Source: Glandiceps talaboti (Eukaryota > Hemichordata > Enteropneusta > Spengelidae). From it: a stretch of 64,000 bases of DNA. The notes under the pieces are model-generated. The model had not been told where the DNA came from. It saw nothing but the letters and a program-made list of their open reading frames with translations, and made no database searches. Of the stretch, positions 46,980-60,368 are shown one piece after another (position 1 is the stretch's first letter; the number at the start of each line of letters is the position of its first letter). The translations under genes were made by a program, and so were the position numbers. The stretch lies in the NCBI RefSeq assembly GCF_964340395.1, contig NC_135556.1, positions 21,114,723 through 21,178,722 on the forward strand. The letters are read 5' to 3'.

Positions 46980-49252
46980 ATGGGTGCTGGTGTGTCTATT
47001 GGAGGCAACAGTAGTAAAACCAACAAGGGTACAACAATATTCAGAGTAAGTTCTCTTTCATATTTTGTACTTTTTACATTTGTAAAATCATATAAAGTAT
47101 GTAGTGTATAGCAAAATGTAGTTTACAAACCCTGGTATTTAGTTGCTGCATAAACCCTCCACCAACGTTGGTGGACGGTCTATAGTTGCTGTTACATAAA
47201 TATATTTGTTTATCAAGTTTTTGGGTACCCTAGTATATGCTCGGTATAACCAACATTGATAATTGGCCCATTTCGGATTGGATTAAAATTTAGCTGTGAA
47301 AAAAACCCAGTTCCGTGACAGAATTATAGTTGCGCCAAGACAAAAGCATAATCCCATGTAATCCTTATGGTTCTACTGATATTAAAGACGACACTAATAC
47401 GAGAATCTTGAATTGAACCCACAGCGTTTTAAAGTGAAGGTCGCCAATCATTAGCATATATATTACTACATACAGACTCTGATATAGACGTGTAACGTAT
47501 AGTGATTCCTTTAAAACCTGTATACTGTATCGATGATATCCGGTTCCCCATAACGTGTGTTTGTAGTGCACGACCGTTCTAATTGAGATGTATGTACCCA
47601 TGCATTTGTATTTGGAGGGGTCGTACACGGTACAATGTCACTGACTTTTCTTTCGTTTTCACAAAGGAATGTCTTTATGTTAAATGAAATCTTAGTGGCA
47701 GCCGCCATCTATAGTTTGTATAAAACAGGACGAATTATATTAAATAATAATGCCGTAAACTGGATACTAGCTTGGCCATAGAGTTGACTTAAGTTTCAAA
47801 TTTGAACATTTGCCTGTAGTACAAGAATCTAACGATTGTCATGCAGTAAAAAGAGTCATATTCTAATGGTTTTGGATGAATGACAACACTGATATGGTAG
47901 ACCAACACGCCAACAATCATTATACCTGCATAATACAGTCAAACTCACATACCATGGTATACCACATAGCATGCTTGTCAAATGTTCTACTACATGGGTG
48001 AAATGTCGCGATACCAAACCTTGTTTACTCTGTGGAAAAACTGTCACAGTGCTGTTACATTTGCACAGACAATACAGAACTTTGTCTTCTATAGTGAGCT
48101 GAGAAATGGCCTAGGCCTATTTTAGGATTGACCTGAGAACCGCACTGTAAGATTACACATTAAAGTTCTGTTAACCAGTTGACCGTGAACTATTTCATAC
48201 CTTTTTATATTTCCTATCATTGAGATAGTGTTTGTGACTAGACTCATTGTGAAATGCACGCTCACAAATCTTAATATGTGAATTTGCACTGCATGGTAAA
48301 ACTTGTAATCTGTTAAGTATCACACACTGTCACTAGTCAAGCTCTCTACGGAACAATTAACATCCACACAACTGTGCGATACACTCTTGAAAGTCGCTAT
48401 TGTAGCGGGAACACACGAGCACTCAGGAATAGCTTAAACAGTCCGAAATATTGTGTAACATGTATGGTTCGCCAGTTTACTTCCCAGATCGAGATGGTAA
48501 TTTATCCACAGCCCAGTTCCTTATGGAACCAGTGTCAGTCTCTAACTACATGTAGATCTTTCGCTCTCTAGATCTGTCCCTTTATTGTAAAAACGCTAAC
48601 TTTTAAGAAATGTGTTTACACAAGGCGATAAAGTCATAGTGTCTTCTATATGATTGGATACAAGTATATGACTGTGTATAATGATTAACTAGTTTAAAAT
48701 GAGATCCTCAGCATAATTCTTAACCACTTTAGAGCATTAATGAGAAATCGTAACACTTCTAAAACTAATTTGAAATTATCAAGACCTATTGAAATCGTTG
48801 ATTCCATATCATTACATTTAATACTAGTAACTTTTATTTGATGTCAATCCACAGAGTGCTTCACAGCTATCCCTTAGCAGATCATCAAGTTCAAGGCGAC
48901 TAAAATTCCTAAATTTCGAAAAGACAAAATCAAATCAACCTGATGAAAATTATGAAGAAGACAATCGCACTGTACGTAGAATCAAACCCGTACTCGGAAG
49001 ACCGATCACTGAAGTCGCTGTCCGAGGCACGTCCCTTCAAATAGATGTGGCGGGTTTAGCTACAGGTTTTGGAAAGAGTCTAACGGTAGAAAGCAGTCAT
49101 CCATTCCATGTAGAGATCAGATATGAAGATAACAAGAAGAGACGACCGATGAACGTGATATTTGGAAAGACTATCAAATTCAACTTGACTGATAACCCTG
49201 TTGTGTTCATTGATGCTATGAGAGAAACCCCGAGACATATCAAGGTACATTG

Positions 49253-49328
<76 letters not shown>

Positions 49329-49397
49329 GAACAACATATGATTTGGAAATATGCTGAAAAGTGTAGACAGACCGATCAACCGATCGACCGACAGACA

Positions 49398-49429
<32 letters not shown>

Positions 49430-52400
49430 TACAGACAGACATTGTTAGAACATTACCCATTTGTTGTGATCTCAGAGGTTTAAACTGGGGGCAGGTTATG
49501 AAGTACCGTATAGTAATGGTAGATTAAGTATACACAATAGACCTATACTGGTATTTGAAAATCTTTGAACGATATGAAAGGGCTGGTGAACTTACCAAAA
49601 GTTCTTTGTTCAATCGAAAGATTCCATTTATCAGGTTTCGTCTGTCATTCTACCTTTACGTCACTTTAACCACTTTCTATTTCTTTCTTTCTTTTTTTTT
49701 CAGATAACGCTAACGTTTAACTCAAAAAACAGTACATCTAGTATACACATGGCAGTTATTCGTCTTGGCATTATGTCCCTGTCCCTGGACGTGGATGCAG
49801 ATCGGGACGGTGTTATTGAACGTAACAGTTTTCATAAGGTAGCATATTCTTGGTTTATCTTGAAATATGATATGAGGCAATACCGTTGGTTCTTCCTGTC
49901 ATATCTATTAGTGTTGTGTTACAATTTTGTCAAGAAATTCATCAAACTTTCAATTCAGTGTGAGGTATTTCAAATTATTACATTGTATTACATTTCGTCA
50001 AGGACAGAAAGTAAACTTTTAAACCTAAAGTGAGTTCCCTCAAAACCACACCTGGTTAGATGAATATGTATGCCATAGTATAGAAAATTAAATATATACG
50101 CTTAAAAATAAATTTTCCTGCCATTTTTCATTACAAGATCATTTCCCCAAAACTCTAGGCCAAAATAGACACGCTATGCAAAGAGGCTACAGATGACGAA
50201 ATGTGTTTGGATAGTGTTTTGGTACGAAGAATAGCAAACTAATTTAGTGCCGAATTGTACAATGTTTTTTGATATTGACACGTTCACCACAGACTCTGAG
50301 TAGACCAACATTCATCTTTTCATCTCTACAGAATTCCTGGGAACGAGGACGTGAAAACTATGGCGCTGTAGTCATTACTAGATACGATACTGATGCAAGC
50401 AATTCAAGATGTCATATACCAACACGTCAGAAAGGTAATGACGTCAAGAAAAATCGACCAAAACAAGATTGTTCTTGGATGACCCAACTACTCATACGCT
50501 CACGTGGACCTAGACCTCCCAGGGGATGGACGTTACATTTGTTATTTCCAAATAAGGTATGATATTGAATTACATGACGTAATAGTGAGTTCCAAATATG
50601 GCGCATTCTATATTTATCATTTCCAAATAAGGTATTGAATACCATAGACGTAATTATGCGATCGTGTACATTTTATTTGTCGTTTCCAAATATGGCATTG
50701 CGAGTTCAAAATATATGGTGAACTGATCATACAAACTATAAATGTTCCTTCACTTCACTTGCTGTAGTTGAAAGGGCACTCGGGAACAAAGTGTGACACC
50801 CCCTTTCCACGTTGAAATACTTGGAACAACAAATTCTGATAAAACGAATACTTTCAAAGGAAATTCTTGGTTTTATTTCATGACATACATTGTACGATTT
50901 GTATTTTTTCGGCTTCATAAGCAATTAAGTAGTCGACTTATAAATCCATGACAAAATGAGAAACACTTCAACCTCGTTCGGGTATTTGGAAGCATTTGTT
51001 TGTCACACATACATGTATACCATACTATATTTGTTGAACAGAGCACACGGAGTTTCCTGTATGTTTACCGAAGAGACCAAACGAGAGAACAAAGCGAACA
51101 AATTCTTGGGCCTGGCATTGATGACCTAGAGAGTTTAGATTTAGGTTTCACGGACAACACAGATATGGCCTTGTGGGTCACAGGACAACCACATACGCAG
51201 AGTTACTCAGAGAATACCTTACTTTCCAAGGAAGCATTTACAGTTGACATGGTGTTAAGATACGTGAGTTCCATTTGCTTAATTTCAAATTACAAATATT
51301 CGGTCACATGCGCATCACGTGGCGCAAGTCTACCTTCAAATGAGTGAGACTTCTTGCCTTCCTGGATCTATGCAACTCAACTAATCAGACTATAAGTCAC
51401 TTATAGTTATAATATTAGCCATGTTTGTCATGTGCATATGGAATACATCTTTTCATGTCAATATTATTCCATTTCCTTCAATCAACGATGATAATATCGA
51501 CACAATATGTTGAATAGATGAACGACAATAACAATTGTCTTTTTGTAGTCCTACAATTTTTCTTGTCTGAATCACGTGGTCAAACTTAAATTAATCCTGC
51601 TGGTCTTACGAAATGCATGCATGTGCATACGATATCGAGTTTTAAGTTTACATGTAGCCAATGGTTTAACACATTCAACTAAAGATCCGAATAGAATACC
51701 ATGGTCATGGACGGTACTACCTTAAGGCCATTATTTCATTGGAAACTCTATCAATTCCTTTCAGTTATCCATGTTTAATACAGAATGATGACAAACTATT
51801 CCCCCTCCCCCAAGGCACTTCCATTCAGTTATACATGTTACATACAAATCGTTCCTTCCACAATCACAGCATGGTACAGAAGCTTACAGAGACAGCGTCA
51901 AATGTAGACTATCTCCATTGATCATTCCACCGTCTATCCAACCTGTGGTAAACGTTTACGTCAGCAGTACTACAAACACACATCTTACCCAAACTATTAA
52001 AGCGATTGCAGAAGAAAATAAAACTTTCAGCGTTGTTCATTTTTGTCCACACGAGGACTTGACTGAACATAAGGTGAGTGAAAGATGTGGTGAGAAACGT
52101 AAATAGTTACCAGTAATACCGTAACATTAGGGCTATGAATAATTATGTCCACTTCAATGTGTGCAAAAATACATGGTCAACTTTGACCGATCGATTCGGT
52201 CAACTTTGTTATTCATGATCAATATACAGATACATTGCATATTATTTTGCATCATTTGACCCATTTGTTGGGCTAATTTCTACACTACCGGGCATTCTTT
52301 TGAGATTAGGCAACCGAAGGTGCTCATTGAGGTACTGTCACCATAGCCACCCTTTGTTGTTCGGCATCTTCCCGAAATCCAGGATCTTAGTACAAGACTA

Positions 52401-55400
52401 CACATTTTTTGTGTGCGCGCGCTTGTTTTAACTATGCAACGTTTTGTTACATGATAGCGTATATTACATTAAAACATTTTATCCTATTGCAGAGGAGTAT
52501 GTTATTTGGCTATACTGAAACACCCGACCACACCTTACCCGTTGTACTCATTTCCCCTCAACTCACGGAAAGTATGAGGTATACTCTGAATAGTGTAAGT
52601 ACCATCACCATCGAATCCACGTTCAATGTCTTGATGATTTTGCTATAGTATGATGAATATTTAACAAAACTTTGAGTTTTACTCCTGCAATATGCAGCAT
52701 GGTTACAAAGACAAACAGTTAAACATAGCTACATTTTTTGCACATTCTACATTGTACCAATCAGTGTCGCTTTTCTTACAGCCAGTCTGTATGATTGTCC
52801 ACAATTACAGCCTACTCCTCACTACTATTTAATCAGAAATCGTCGTCGTAAACTACACCCTCTTTTACGGCACAGGCGGCGCCGGCCAAGACGCACTTTT
52901 CGCAGTGTCGCGGAAGAAATAACAGCTCTGGTTTGCGACAATGTCAGCAATGTATCATTTAACTTGTCGAGTGTTTGTTCGTTTGTTTTTATGAAGGGGG
53001 TGGGTTAGGAGTAATCAAAATATAATGATAACGAGAAAGTCATGATGACATTTCATTTTACAGGAGGGCGAAATTCAAATATGCCAGAGCCAGGATAGAC
53101 ACACCCTTTTCCAATTGATTTTGGCTACCCCACCAATCGAGCCTAAATGTCCTCTCGGGTGTCTTCTTGTTTCTGATAATGGCCTCGAAGAAAGGTTAGT
53201 CGTGTGCATTTAAGTGTGAATCAATTCTGTTGTCTAAGAAGTAGAGAACCATGCATGGTTCGTTTGATTCAATACTTTTTCGACTATAAGTACGTTTGAT
53301 TGACATAATCCTCGTGTCAAATTCATGGTACATGTGTAATACATTTTCTTTGCCAGTAGCCAAACATACATGTATTGACCAAATATTTCTCTCAGAATTA
53401 TGCATGATTTTCACATTGTACTTATAATATACCTTCGATAGGACCCATGAGTGTACAGAGAAGTAAAAACTGCAAAATAGTGACGGAATCACACTGGCAA
53501 GAGTGGCGACACTATTTTATAAATTGAAGTTAAATCAAGTGGTTTAGAATATCGTTCTTTTTATTATCTAGCAATGGAATGCAATGGACTCAATTGTTCT
53601 TAGAAAGTCAAAGTGTACAGCCTACTGTCAGAATATCGACGGATTGGATGGAATGTCCAGACATGACAAGTGTGGTCAACTTTATACCAGCCGACAGAAA
53701 ATATCATCAAAAGGTAATATTGGTAAACCAACAAGGAATGGACACTCCCTTTTGGAGCTTGGATGGGTTAAGGTACCGAATTCGAAACTCTCATTTCGGT
53801 GTTTCTCAACAGTTGTAAGGGATGTCTCCCAAATTAAAAAGGCAGTGATTAGCGGTGTCCGTTACAGTATTACATGTATGTGGAAACTGTGAGCATTGTA
53901 TCATTACTTTGATACTATTAGGAACGATTTGTTCAAGCTAGTGTGTTCAGTTGTCATTTTAGAGGGTATGGGTATACTCATAACTTGTGGAAGAGCTTGA
54001 CGCACAAGTCGAAATGGTAAGTTGATGTAGAATTGTAAATATCATCTTGACTCTGCTACTTTCTTTGTAGGGGTTCAAAGTGGTGATACCGGACACCAAG
54101 AAGACATTCAATATACTCAAACATTTACAACAAGAAGGGCTAGGAAATGCCCGTATATTTGAAGGTAAGGTGTCTATTGCCTAATATTGTACCTTGACTA
54201 ATTTCCAAGCGAAAGTGCATGTTGCGCTTCCTACTCGCAAGTTATTCAGTTGATCGAAATACAGATGCGCCAGATACGCCCGCCCCGCCTTCCACGATTA
54301 TACTTTCGCTTGTTGTTGAGAGGCATATACTTCTGGTTTGACTTAGATTGGAATATCCTTTGATGTATTATGTTTTAGCTCAGAGTGGTCTGAGGTTTAG
54401 TTAAAAGCTAACTGTCAGTACTTTTGACCAGAAGTTTGCGTGTCTCAAACACACAAATGCTATTCACTTGTTATGGTGCATATACAAGTATAATACAGTA
54501 ATGTTCTACTGCATCTTTTATCTGTCCATTGCAGGGAAGTATAGGAACAATGAATGTGCTACAACTACTGTCAATCAATTGTTAGGAAATGTCGATGTAT
54601 GGAACGACAGCTTCCATTTCCAGGTATATAGCTTTCTTCTTCTTTTTGTTTGTTTGTTTGTTTGTTTGTCTGTATTGTTTTTGGTTTTTTGTTGTTTTGT
54701 TTGTTTGTTTGTTTGTTTTTTTTGGGGGGGGGCTTTATGTGAGAGACATTCAGATATCACAAAGAATTTATACGAACAGAAAACAGAGTTCTGTCGATTC
54801 ACAATATTACTTGTTCTGTTCATCACATGGATTTCTGAGGCAACGCGAAAGGCAGCGATTTTATAATTACAGTGACAGATTCCATTGCTTCAGATCAAAT
54901 AAACTTACCTTTCTAATTTTGTCGTATAACCTTCGTATATTTGAACTTCAAAGTAAAATAAAATGTGATAGAACTTGAACTTTACAATTAGTGCAGGTTT
55001 AAAACCATGCAACGTAACACTTTGACTACTGGTAGCGCCTAACACGTATAGTTACAGTAAATCTAATAACACATGGTATGTGCTAATTACACACACTTCA
55101 TGGTTACTTCCTGTGTTCCAGCAATCCATTGACCAGAACAAACAGGCGATAGTGGATCGGCTTGGTCTCTCTGAATCTGATTTTACTTGCATACCTATGT
55201 TGTGGAGACGATCTGATAGAAATCCGGAGAAAGCTCGTCCGTACATGCCGAATGTTACCAATATGATAGTCCTCGATGGACATATCGGTAAGGCAGTTGT
55301 CAAGTTGTATTAGTTTTCAAACTAATTATTATAAACACGCTTTGAAGAATGCCTTACCAACTGGCTGGGTTACACGTATCATCGGGAATATTCAGTTTTG

Positions 55401-56034
55401 AAAATAATGACATATGAAATATTTGGGTACAAAAATATCTCGAGAGAAAAACATTCCCAAATTCCCAATGAATACTCGAAAACCTCTATCAAGTCGTGGC
55501 CGATGTCAAATTCTTCTGACTTTCATGGATTATAGGATCCAAGTTTGACTTGTTTATAATTAGTCATTGTGTAATAGGGTGAACTTCATTACAGTAGCAA
55601 TGAAGTTGCCTTGGTGGTTCACTCATCATGGGACACATTGTTTTATGATAAGATGACTTCAAATACAAAATAAACAATAACAGAAGTGGCACACGGGGGG
55701 ATATATAAGACATAACTTAGTATGTGGATTTAACAGTTGAAAAGTAGACAATTGAAGCCATTAAATTAATGAAGTCATAACATGTATTTTTCAGCAGAAG
55801 TCCAATTCTGATAATTGTTTCTTTGTAGTTATTCCAAGGTTACATGGTCCAATTATACAAGGAGTGGACAAGTTTGAGGAATATGTACTGGAGCAAATTA
55901 AATCCCTAACCAGGTGTGAACTATATTTTGTCGATAACTGGACAGACGATGTACATAGAATTGACGGTAGCCTGGCAATTCAAAGACAAATACCACTGCC
56001 AACGAAATGGTGGGATATCGGTGACAGTGTATGA
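46980..56034 (+). CDS. PAD-family pseudoenzyme, PAD-like 2 (13 exons)
   Basis: Tandem paralogue of PAD-like 1. Exons: 46980-47045, 48855-49244, 49704-49838, 50332-50556, 51042-51263, 51870-52073, 52493-52594, 53064-53194, 53572-53713, 54071-54164, 54535-54623, 55122-55287, 55829-56034. They encode 723 aa. MGAGVSIGGNSSKTNKG (myristoylation type) is followed by a Ser/Arg-rich stretch, then PAD_N, then the calcium loop LDVDADRDGVIERN (very like mammalian PAD2), then YDTD where PADs have the CDRD calcium ligands. FGYTETPDHTLPVVLISP aligns with PAD FGYIEAPHKGFPVVLDSP, but the Q-D-E-I-E just before it, which carries the catalytic Asp, is absent. GHVDEF reads CPDMTSV (D522, T524), and the C-terminal Cys is lost (SLAIQRQIPLPTKWW). 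Frame and splice sites are intact throughout, so it is a maintained non-catalytic protein. Confidence 0.88.
49252..49329. repeat. (TTG)n microsatellite, PAD-like 2 intron 2
   Basis: A pure TTG array starting 7 bp after the exon 2 donor. Minus-strand open frames read poly-Asn and plus-strand ones poly-Val; neither is coding. A (GGCA)n run follows at about 49399-49429. Confidence 0.96.
52797..53010 (+). other. GC-rich island with an Arg-rich open frame, PAD-like 2 intron 7
   Basis: A short segment much richer in GC than its surroundings follows a good acceptor (TTTTCTTACAG). It reads as an open frame including HYYLIRNRRRKLHPLLRHRR and RRPRRTFRSVAEEITALV. It does not fit PAD exon structure and would break the spacing of exons 7 and 8. 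It may be a fragment of an inserted element or an alternative exon. I do not recognise it. Confidence 0.3.
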
Positions 56035-56474
56035 CGTGTGACAATACTTGGTCAACGACCCTTATTCAATTGATGAAGGAGATTGGGTAAAAGACAATTG
56101 TCAGAGAAGTTTTGGATGATAGTGTCTGCCTGCAAGAAGATACCTGTACATTTATTATGGTATCAATAGCATGAATAGAGAAGGGGTTCACTCTGAGCTT
56201 TGAGACAATGTATCAGAAAAGGTAGCAACAAATGCGTACAGTTTGGTATCTATTCAGTTTGGACCACAGGCAATAGGGGGTGGCTGGACGAACTCGAGAT
56301 TTTCAGTATATGCTGCACGGGGGAGGGGGGGGGGGGGGGGTTGTGTTACAAATTAAAGTACCCAGTGTTCAAACATCTCTGCCAGGCTGGAATAACTGTA
56401 TAATGCATGGTTGATGTGTATATATTCCACGATCATGTCATGGCGACTTCCAGGCAAAATCACCTACAAATAAG

Positions 56475-56480
56475 AATAAA
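56475..56480 (+). terminator. Candidate PAD-like 2 poly(A) signal
   Basis: AATAAA about 440 nt after the PAD-like 2 stop codon. Confidence 0.45.
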
Positions 56481-57139
56481 TTACATCAATTCATTTGCTT
56501 TAATTCGGGGTTTGTGTCGTTTATATGCAACATTTCTTCCCATCTTCAAGTTCAAGGCCAGCTTTAGAGACGTGTAAACCAATTGGCGCTCGGTCTTGAT
56601 ACAGTCCAGCGAACTGAAATTAAGAGTGAACCAGAAACATTTCAAGGGTCACATGGATTAAATCAAAAGTCAAATACTAGTAATAACCACCACCTTTGAC
56701 TGGATCTCCAGAGAAAGAAGTGTGCTAGAGATCTCGAAGCACATTCTGCAATGTAATTCATAGAGCAATACCTCCGACCGTTTCATTTGAAAGAGAATGG
56801 ATCATTTGCCATAGATTTATAGTATACATATAATGCAAGCTATTCGAGTAGTTATGTCATGTGACCATGCCACTTGCAGAGTAGGTAGACCATATTGAAC
56901 TGTTCTTCAAGCACGCTCCTTGCATCTAGAGTGTCAGTGTCAGGGCTGAAGTACACAAGAGAAATGCAATGAAATTTGGGTTTTCATTACTTACCTACAT
57001 CTAACATACTTACCTGAAGATACCTATTCAATTCATCCTACTCTTGTGCTATACCTGCAAACTGGCTCCCCCAAACTTTCTATGAAGATATGCTTGCCAG
57101 CCACTGTGATGTGAAATAGTCGGCAGCCCCAACAGCCAG

Positions 57140-57400
57140 CAGGAACTGATGACTTCAGCAGTACAGCAATCACAGGAACTGATGACATCACCGTGTAACA
57201 TCCTGTGATCCATGCAGGAACTGATGATATCACTGTACTCCACTCAGCTGACTCAGGAACTGGTGACATCATGTTTCACTCAGCAGACACAGGAACTGAT
57301 GACATCATCTTCCACTCAGCAGGTACATGAAGTGATGACATCACAGGTTTCCATCCAGCAAACCCAAGAACAGATGACATCACAAATACTGGGCACATGC
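57140..57400. repeat. Coding-like minisatellite, 36-39 bp unit
   Basis: Seven or so diverged units each contain CAGGAACTGATGACATCA followed by a CACTCAGCAG-like block. Several successive spacings are multiples of three, so the plus strand reads as repeats of QELMTS....TQQ, interrupted by one stop. A unit holding TGATGACATCA also contains a CRE-like TGACATCA core. No gene model fits around it. Confidence 0.7.
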
Positions 57401-58906
57401 TGAACAGATGATGTCAACACCATTTGAAATGTACTATGTACTTGTTTAAATGCCATGTATACTGCGTGTGTGTGTGTGCAGGTAGGTGGGTGGGTAGGTG
57501 GGGTGTGTGTGTGTGTGTGTGTGTGATGCACGAGTCACCTCTCACAATAGAGAATGACAGCGTTTCAAGTGCACAGCTGACAACGCAGCTTTGGTTTTTT
57601 GGTATGGTATGGTATTCTCTTTTCACATTTTGGGGGTTGGGCCATTTTTTATTCAATTCTTTAAGGTTCAGTTGTCTTTTTTTTTCTCTGCTTTGGAGCA
57701 CCTTTTTTTTCTCTCATCTCTTTTTTTTAATTTGCTCCAAAGTCTTTCTCTTTTTTTTTTCAAGTTAACTGAACCATATACAAGTACCATCAGGCACTTT
57801 ATATATTTTTTTTGTCAATAATTGTCTTACATGTCAAAGAGTAAAATAATACATTTACAAAGTTACATTTTTCTTAAAGAAAAATAAACCACAGTCACAA
57901 ATAAGTAATACTTTTTTATGGACTACAGAAGAAAAGACATTAAGAAGTCAAGCACAAGTGTAAAGAACATCTTTTCAAATATCCAAGCCCCCAATCTGAT
58001 TTCTTACTATCACAAATAAAAATGTCTTTCCTGGTGGCAGATACAGATAGTCGTCACTTTTGAAAATGAAATCACAAGTGATACAGAGTAAGTATTAGTT
58101 CAGGTACAGATTAGATCACTCATACATGTATAAGAAGTTATAGGAATGAAAGACAAGTTGGACTAATGTCCCAGCATTAAAGTTTCACCCAAGTTAGTTC
58201 GTTTTTTTCTGTGAGGTTTACGCAATCGTCCAAGGCACACACTGGCGTAATTTCATAACAACTCTTGCACTCAAACCATTTTTTTTCCCGTCAGACAACA
58301 TCAGTCAATGTAGTTGTGACAAAAATAGTATGAATATGACACTTCTCCAGTTTATCCTCAAACAATCCTATTTTGTCATATTATGGCATCTACATACAAC
58401 ACATTTTCTTTACACTCCCCTTGTCTGTTATCTTGTGAAATACTTCAATATATAGAAAGAAGGCCATCAGCAATTTTTATCAAATCCTGCATCAACAAAC
58501 TATTAGGTATCATAACTTCTTTTTTTTGTAGAACAAACCGTGAACTCTTTCCTTACATTTCCAACCTATGGTCCAAACTATAAATATAACCTCCACAATT
58601 TTTATCCTACGAAATTTTGATGGTAACATAATTAAATTTTTATAAACTCTTGAAAAAGAAAGACACATTTTGAATTCTGGCCCTTCAAGAATACTTTCTG
58701 TAATTGAGGCTTCTTTCAGTGGTAACTTCTGAATTGCTATTTAATACTTTAATCAATTTCATAACTTTTGATTTTCTGCTTATATTATAAATTTATGAAA
58801 TTTGGTAATTATTTCAATTGATATAAATTTCAAAGAGACTATTCAAAATGTATCATTCTCATTAGTCACTTTCCTATTGTCAAAAATTGAATTTCAAAAC
58901 ATATCA

Positions 58907-59054
58907 CTGCATGAAAGGGTGGTGTTTCCGGTTCCGTACACATGACAGTCACAGAACAGATTTGCAGCAAATCCAGAATCGCTCACGCACATGCTGCAAT
59001 TCCGCTGCATGACCATCATGTATACGGAACCAGAAATGCCACCCTTTCATGCAG
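58907..59054. mobile_element. Short foldback (hairpin) element
   Basis: A segment of about 148 bp whose ends are inverted repeats of roughly 40 bp: CTGCATGAAAGGGTGG and GGTTCCGTACACATGA on the left, their near-complement on the right. The loop of about 65 bp has its own short GCAGC/GCTGC pairs. It is non-coding and looks like a small MITE. Confidence 0.65.
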
Positions 59055-60368
59055 AGTATGCCTTATCAATCAAGGAATACCAGAAACTGTAAAGGCAGAC
59101 ATATCAAATGCCTTCACTGCATGTTGGGTTTAGACTTTTTAAACCATCTCTTGGAAATGTAAAGAATTGATAAGAGTACAAAATATTACTGTAGGAATGA
59201 ATAATTTGTCTACTAGCCTTATTTCCTCTCTGTATGCATATCTTTGTCATGCCATATGACTTTTTGCACAAATTGTCACTTCATAAGAGTTCATTCTGTT
59301 TTGATCAACTCATAGTTTTTTGGTTTTTACAAATACAATCCCCTCCCCCCCTTCTACCCCCCTCATCATTTTGTGATACATCACTCTTACTTTGGATAAT
59401 CAGACTGTATACAAACTAATGACCAAATCATTTGTGATACTAGCATAAAACTTCCAAAAGGTTTGGTAGTGTGGAGATATACACCAAAGAAGAAGCAAGG
59501 CTTGCAGACAAACTAGTCAAAATACTTAGTATGAGCTGGAAAGTTTTACTGGTTTGCTGATAAGAACATGCAGACGAGTCTCACCATACACAAATGAAAT
59601 TTAGTGTGCAAGGCATCCTAATTAGAGAGTTAGAGGGTACTACAATTATCGGCCTTATACAGCTATTTGTCTTTCTGCGTGACATGCATTCACAGCTGCC
59701 TTAATAGTTAGTTCCTATTTGTACAAGTTGCTTTGAAAATTAAAGAATAATTCCACGAATCTTACATTTTTTCAACACTTTTGTAAATATGTACCACCTA
59801 CAGTACATTTCACTAGAGTCCAGGAGTAATGGATTTGGTTTTCTTTTAATGATTTCCCTGAGCTCTGCTTTATGATCAGATCTTCTGAGGAAATCATAAA
59901 AAATAAATAATTCATTCCCCCTGCAACCCTGTGCATTTCCATCGTGAATAAAATCAAATGCCTGGTAGTTGACGTTAGTTGCTGACTGACCACTAAGAGT
60001 CCACAAACAATGCCTGATCCACACCCAAATCCTAATCCTGTCCCTTTCCCCTCCAGATATTTCATGCTGATGCATAAAATGATGATATCAGTTACACTGT
60101 CACACAAGAAGACTGTGGGAAAAGAAGCTCACAGATCCTTAAAGAAATTCAAGATGACTTGTTAATTCTTGTCACTGGGTGACGCTGACCCATTGAGGTC
60201 ATTCATATGGTGAAAAAAGAGAGAAGACTACCAACGCACAAGTACTCTAAAAAAAATTTCACAACTTTTTACAATTTAATTTCGAACAGTGAAAAAAAAA
60301 AACAGTTGGACAGTAAAAACTAATCTGCATATTGTAAAATTGGAATATTGACAAGTCAAAGGTCGGTA

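Larger units (their letters stand above)
56035..60368. other. Convergent intergenic region between PAD-like 2 and RBM26/27
   Basis: It contains the PAD-like 2 3' UTR with an AATAAA at 56475, a poly-G run near 56321-56340, a minisatellite at 57.1-57.4 kb, T-rich sequence and a foldback element at 58.9 kb. The left-hand gene is on the plus strand and the right-hand gene on the minus strand, so both transcripts end here. Much of 57.6-60.4 kb may be the RBM26/27 3' UTR. Confidence 0.6.

Noticed and set aside
51785-51921. Alternative start of PAD-like 2 exon 6 at the AATACAG acceptor
   Set aside because: The resulting frame runs into a stop within the exon. The acceptor at 51868-51869 gives the PAD-like reading HGTEAYRDSVKCRLSPLIIP, which aligns with PAD-like 1.
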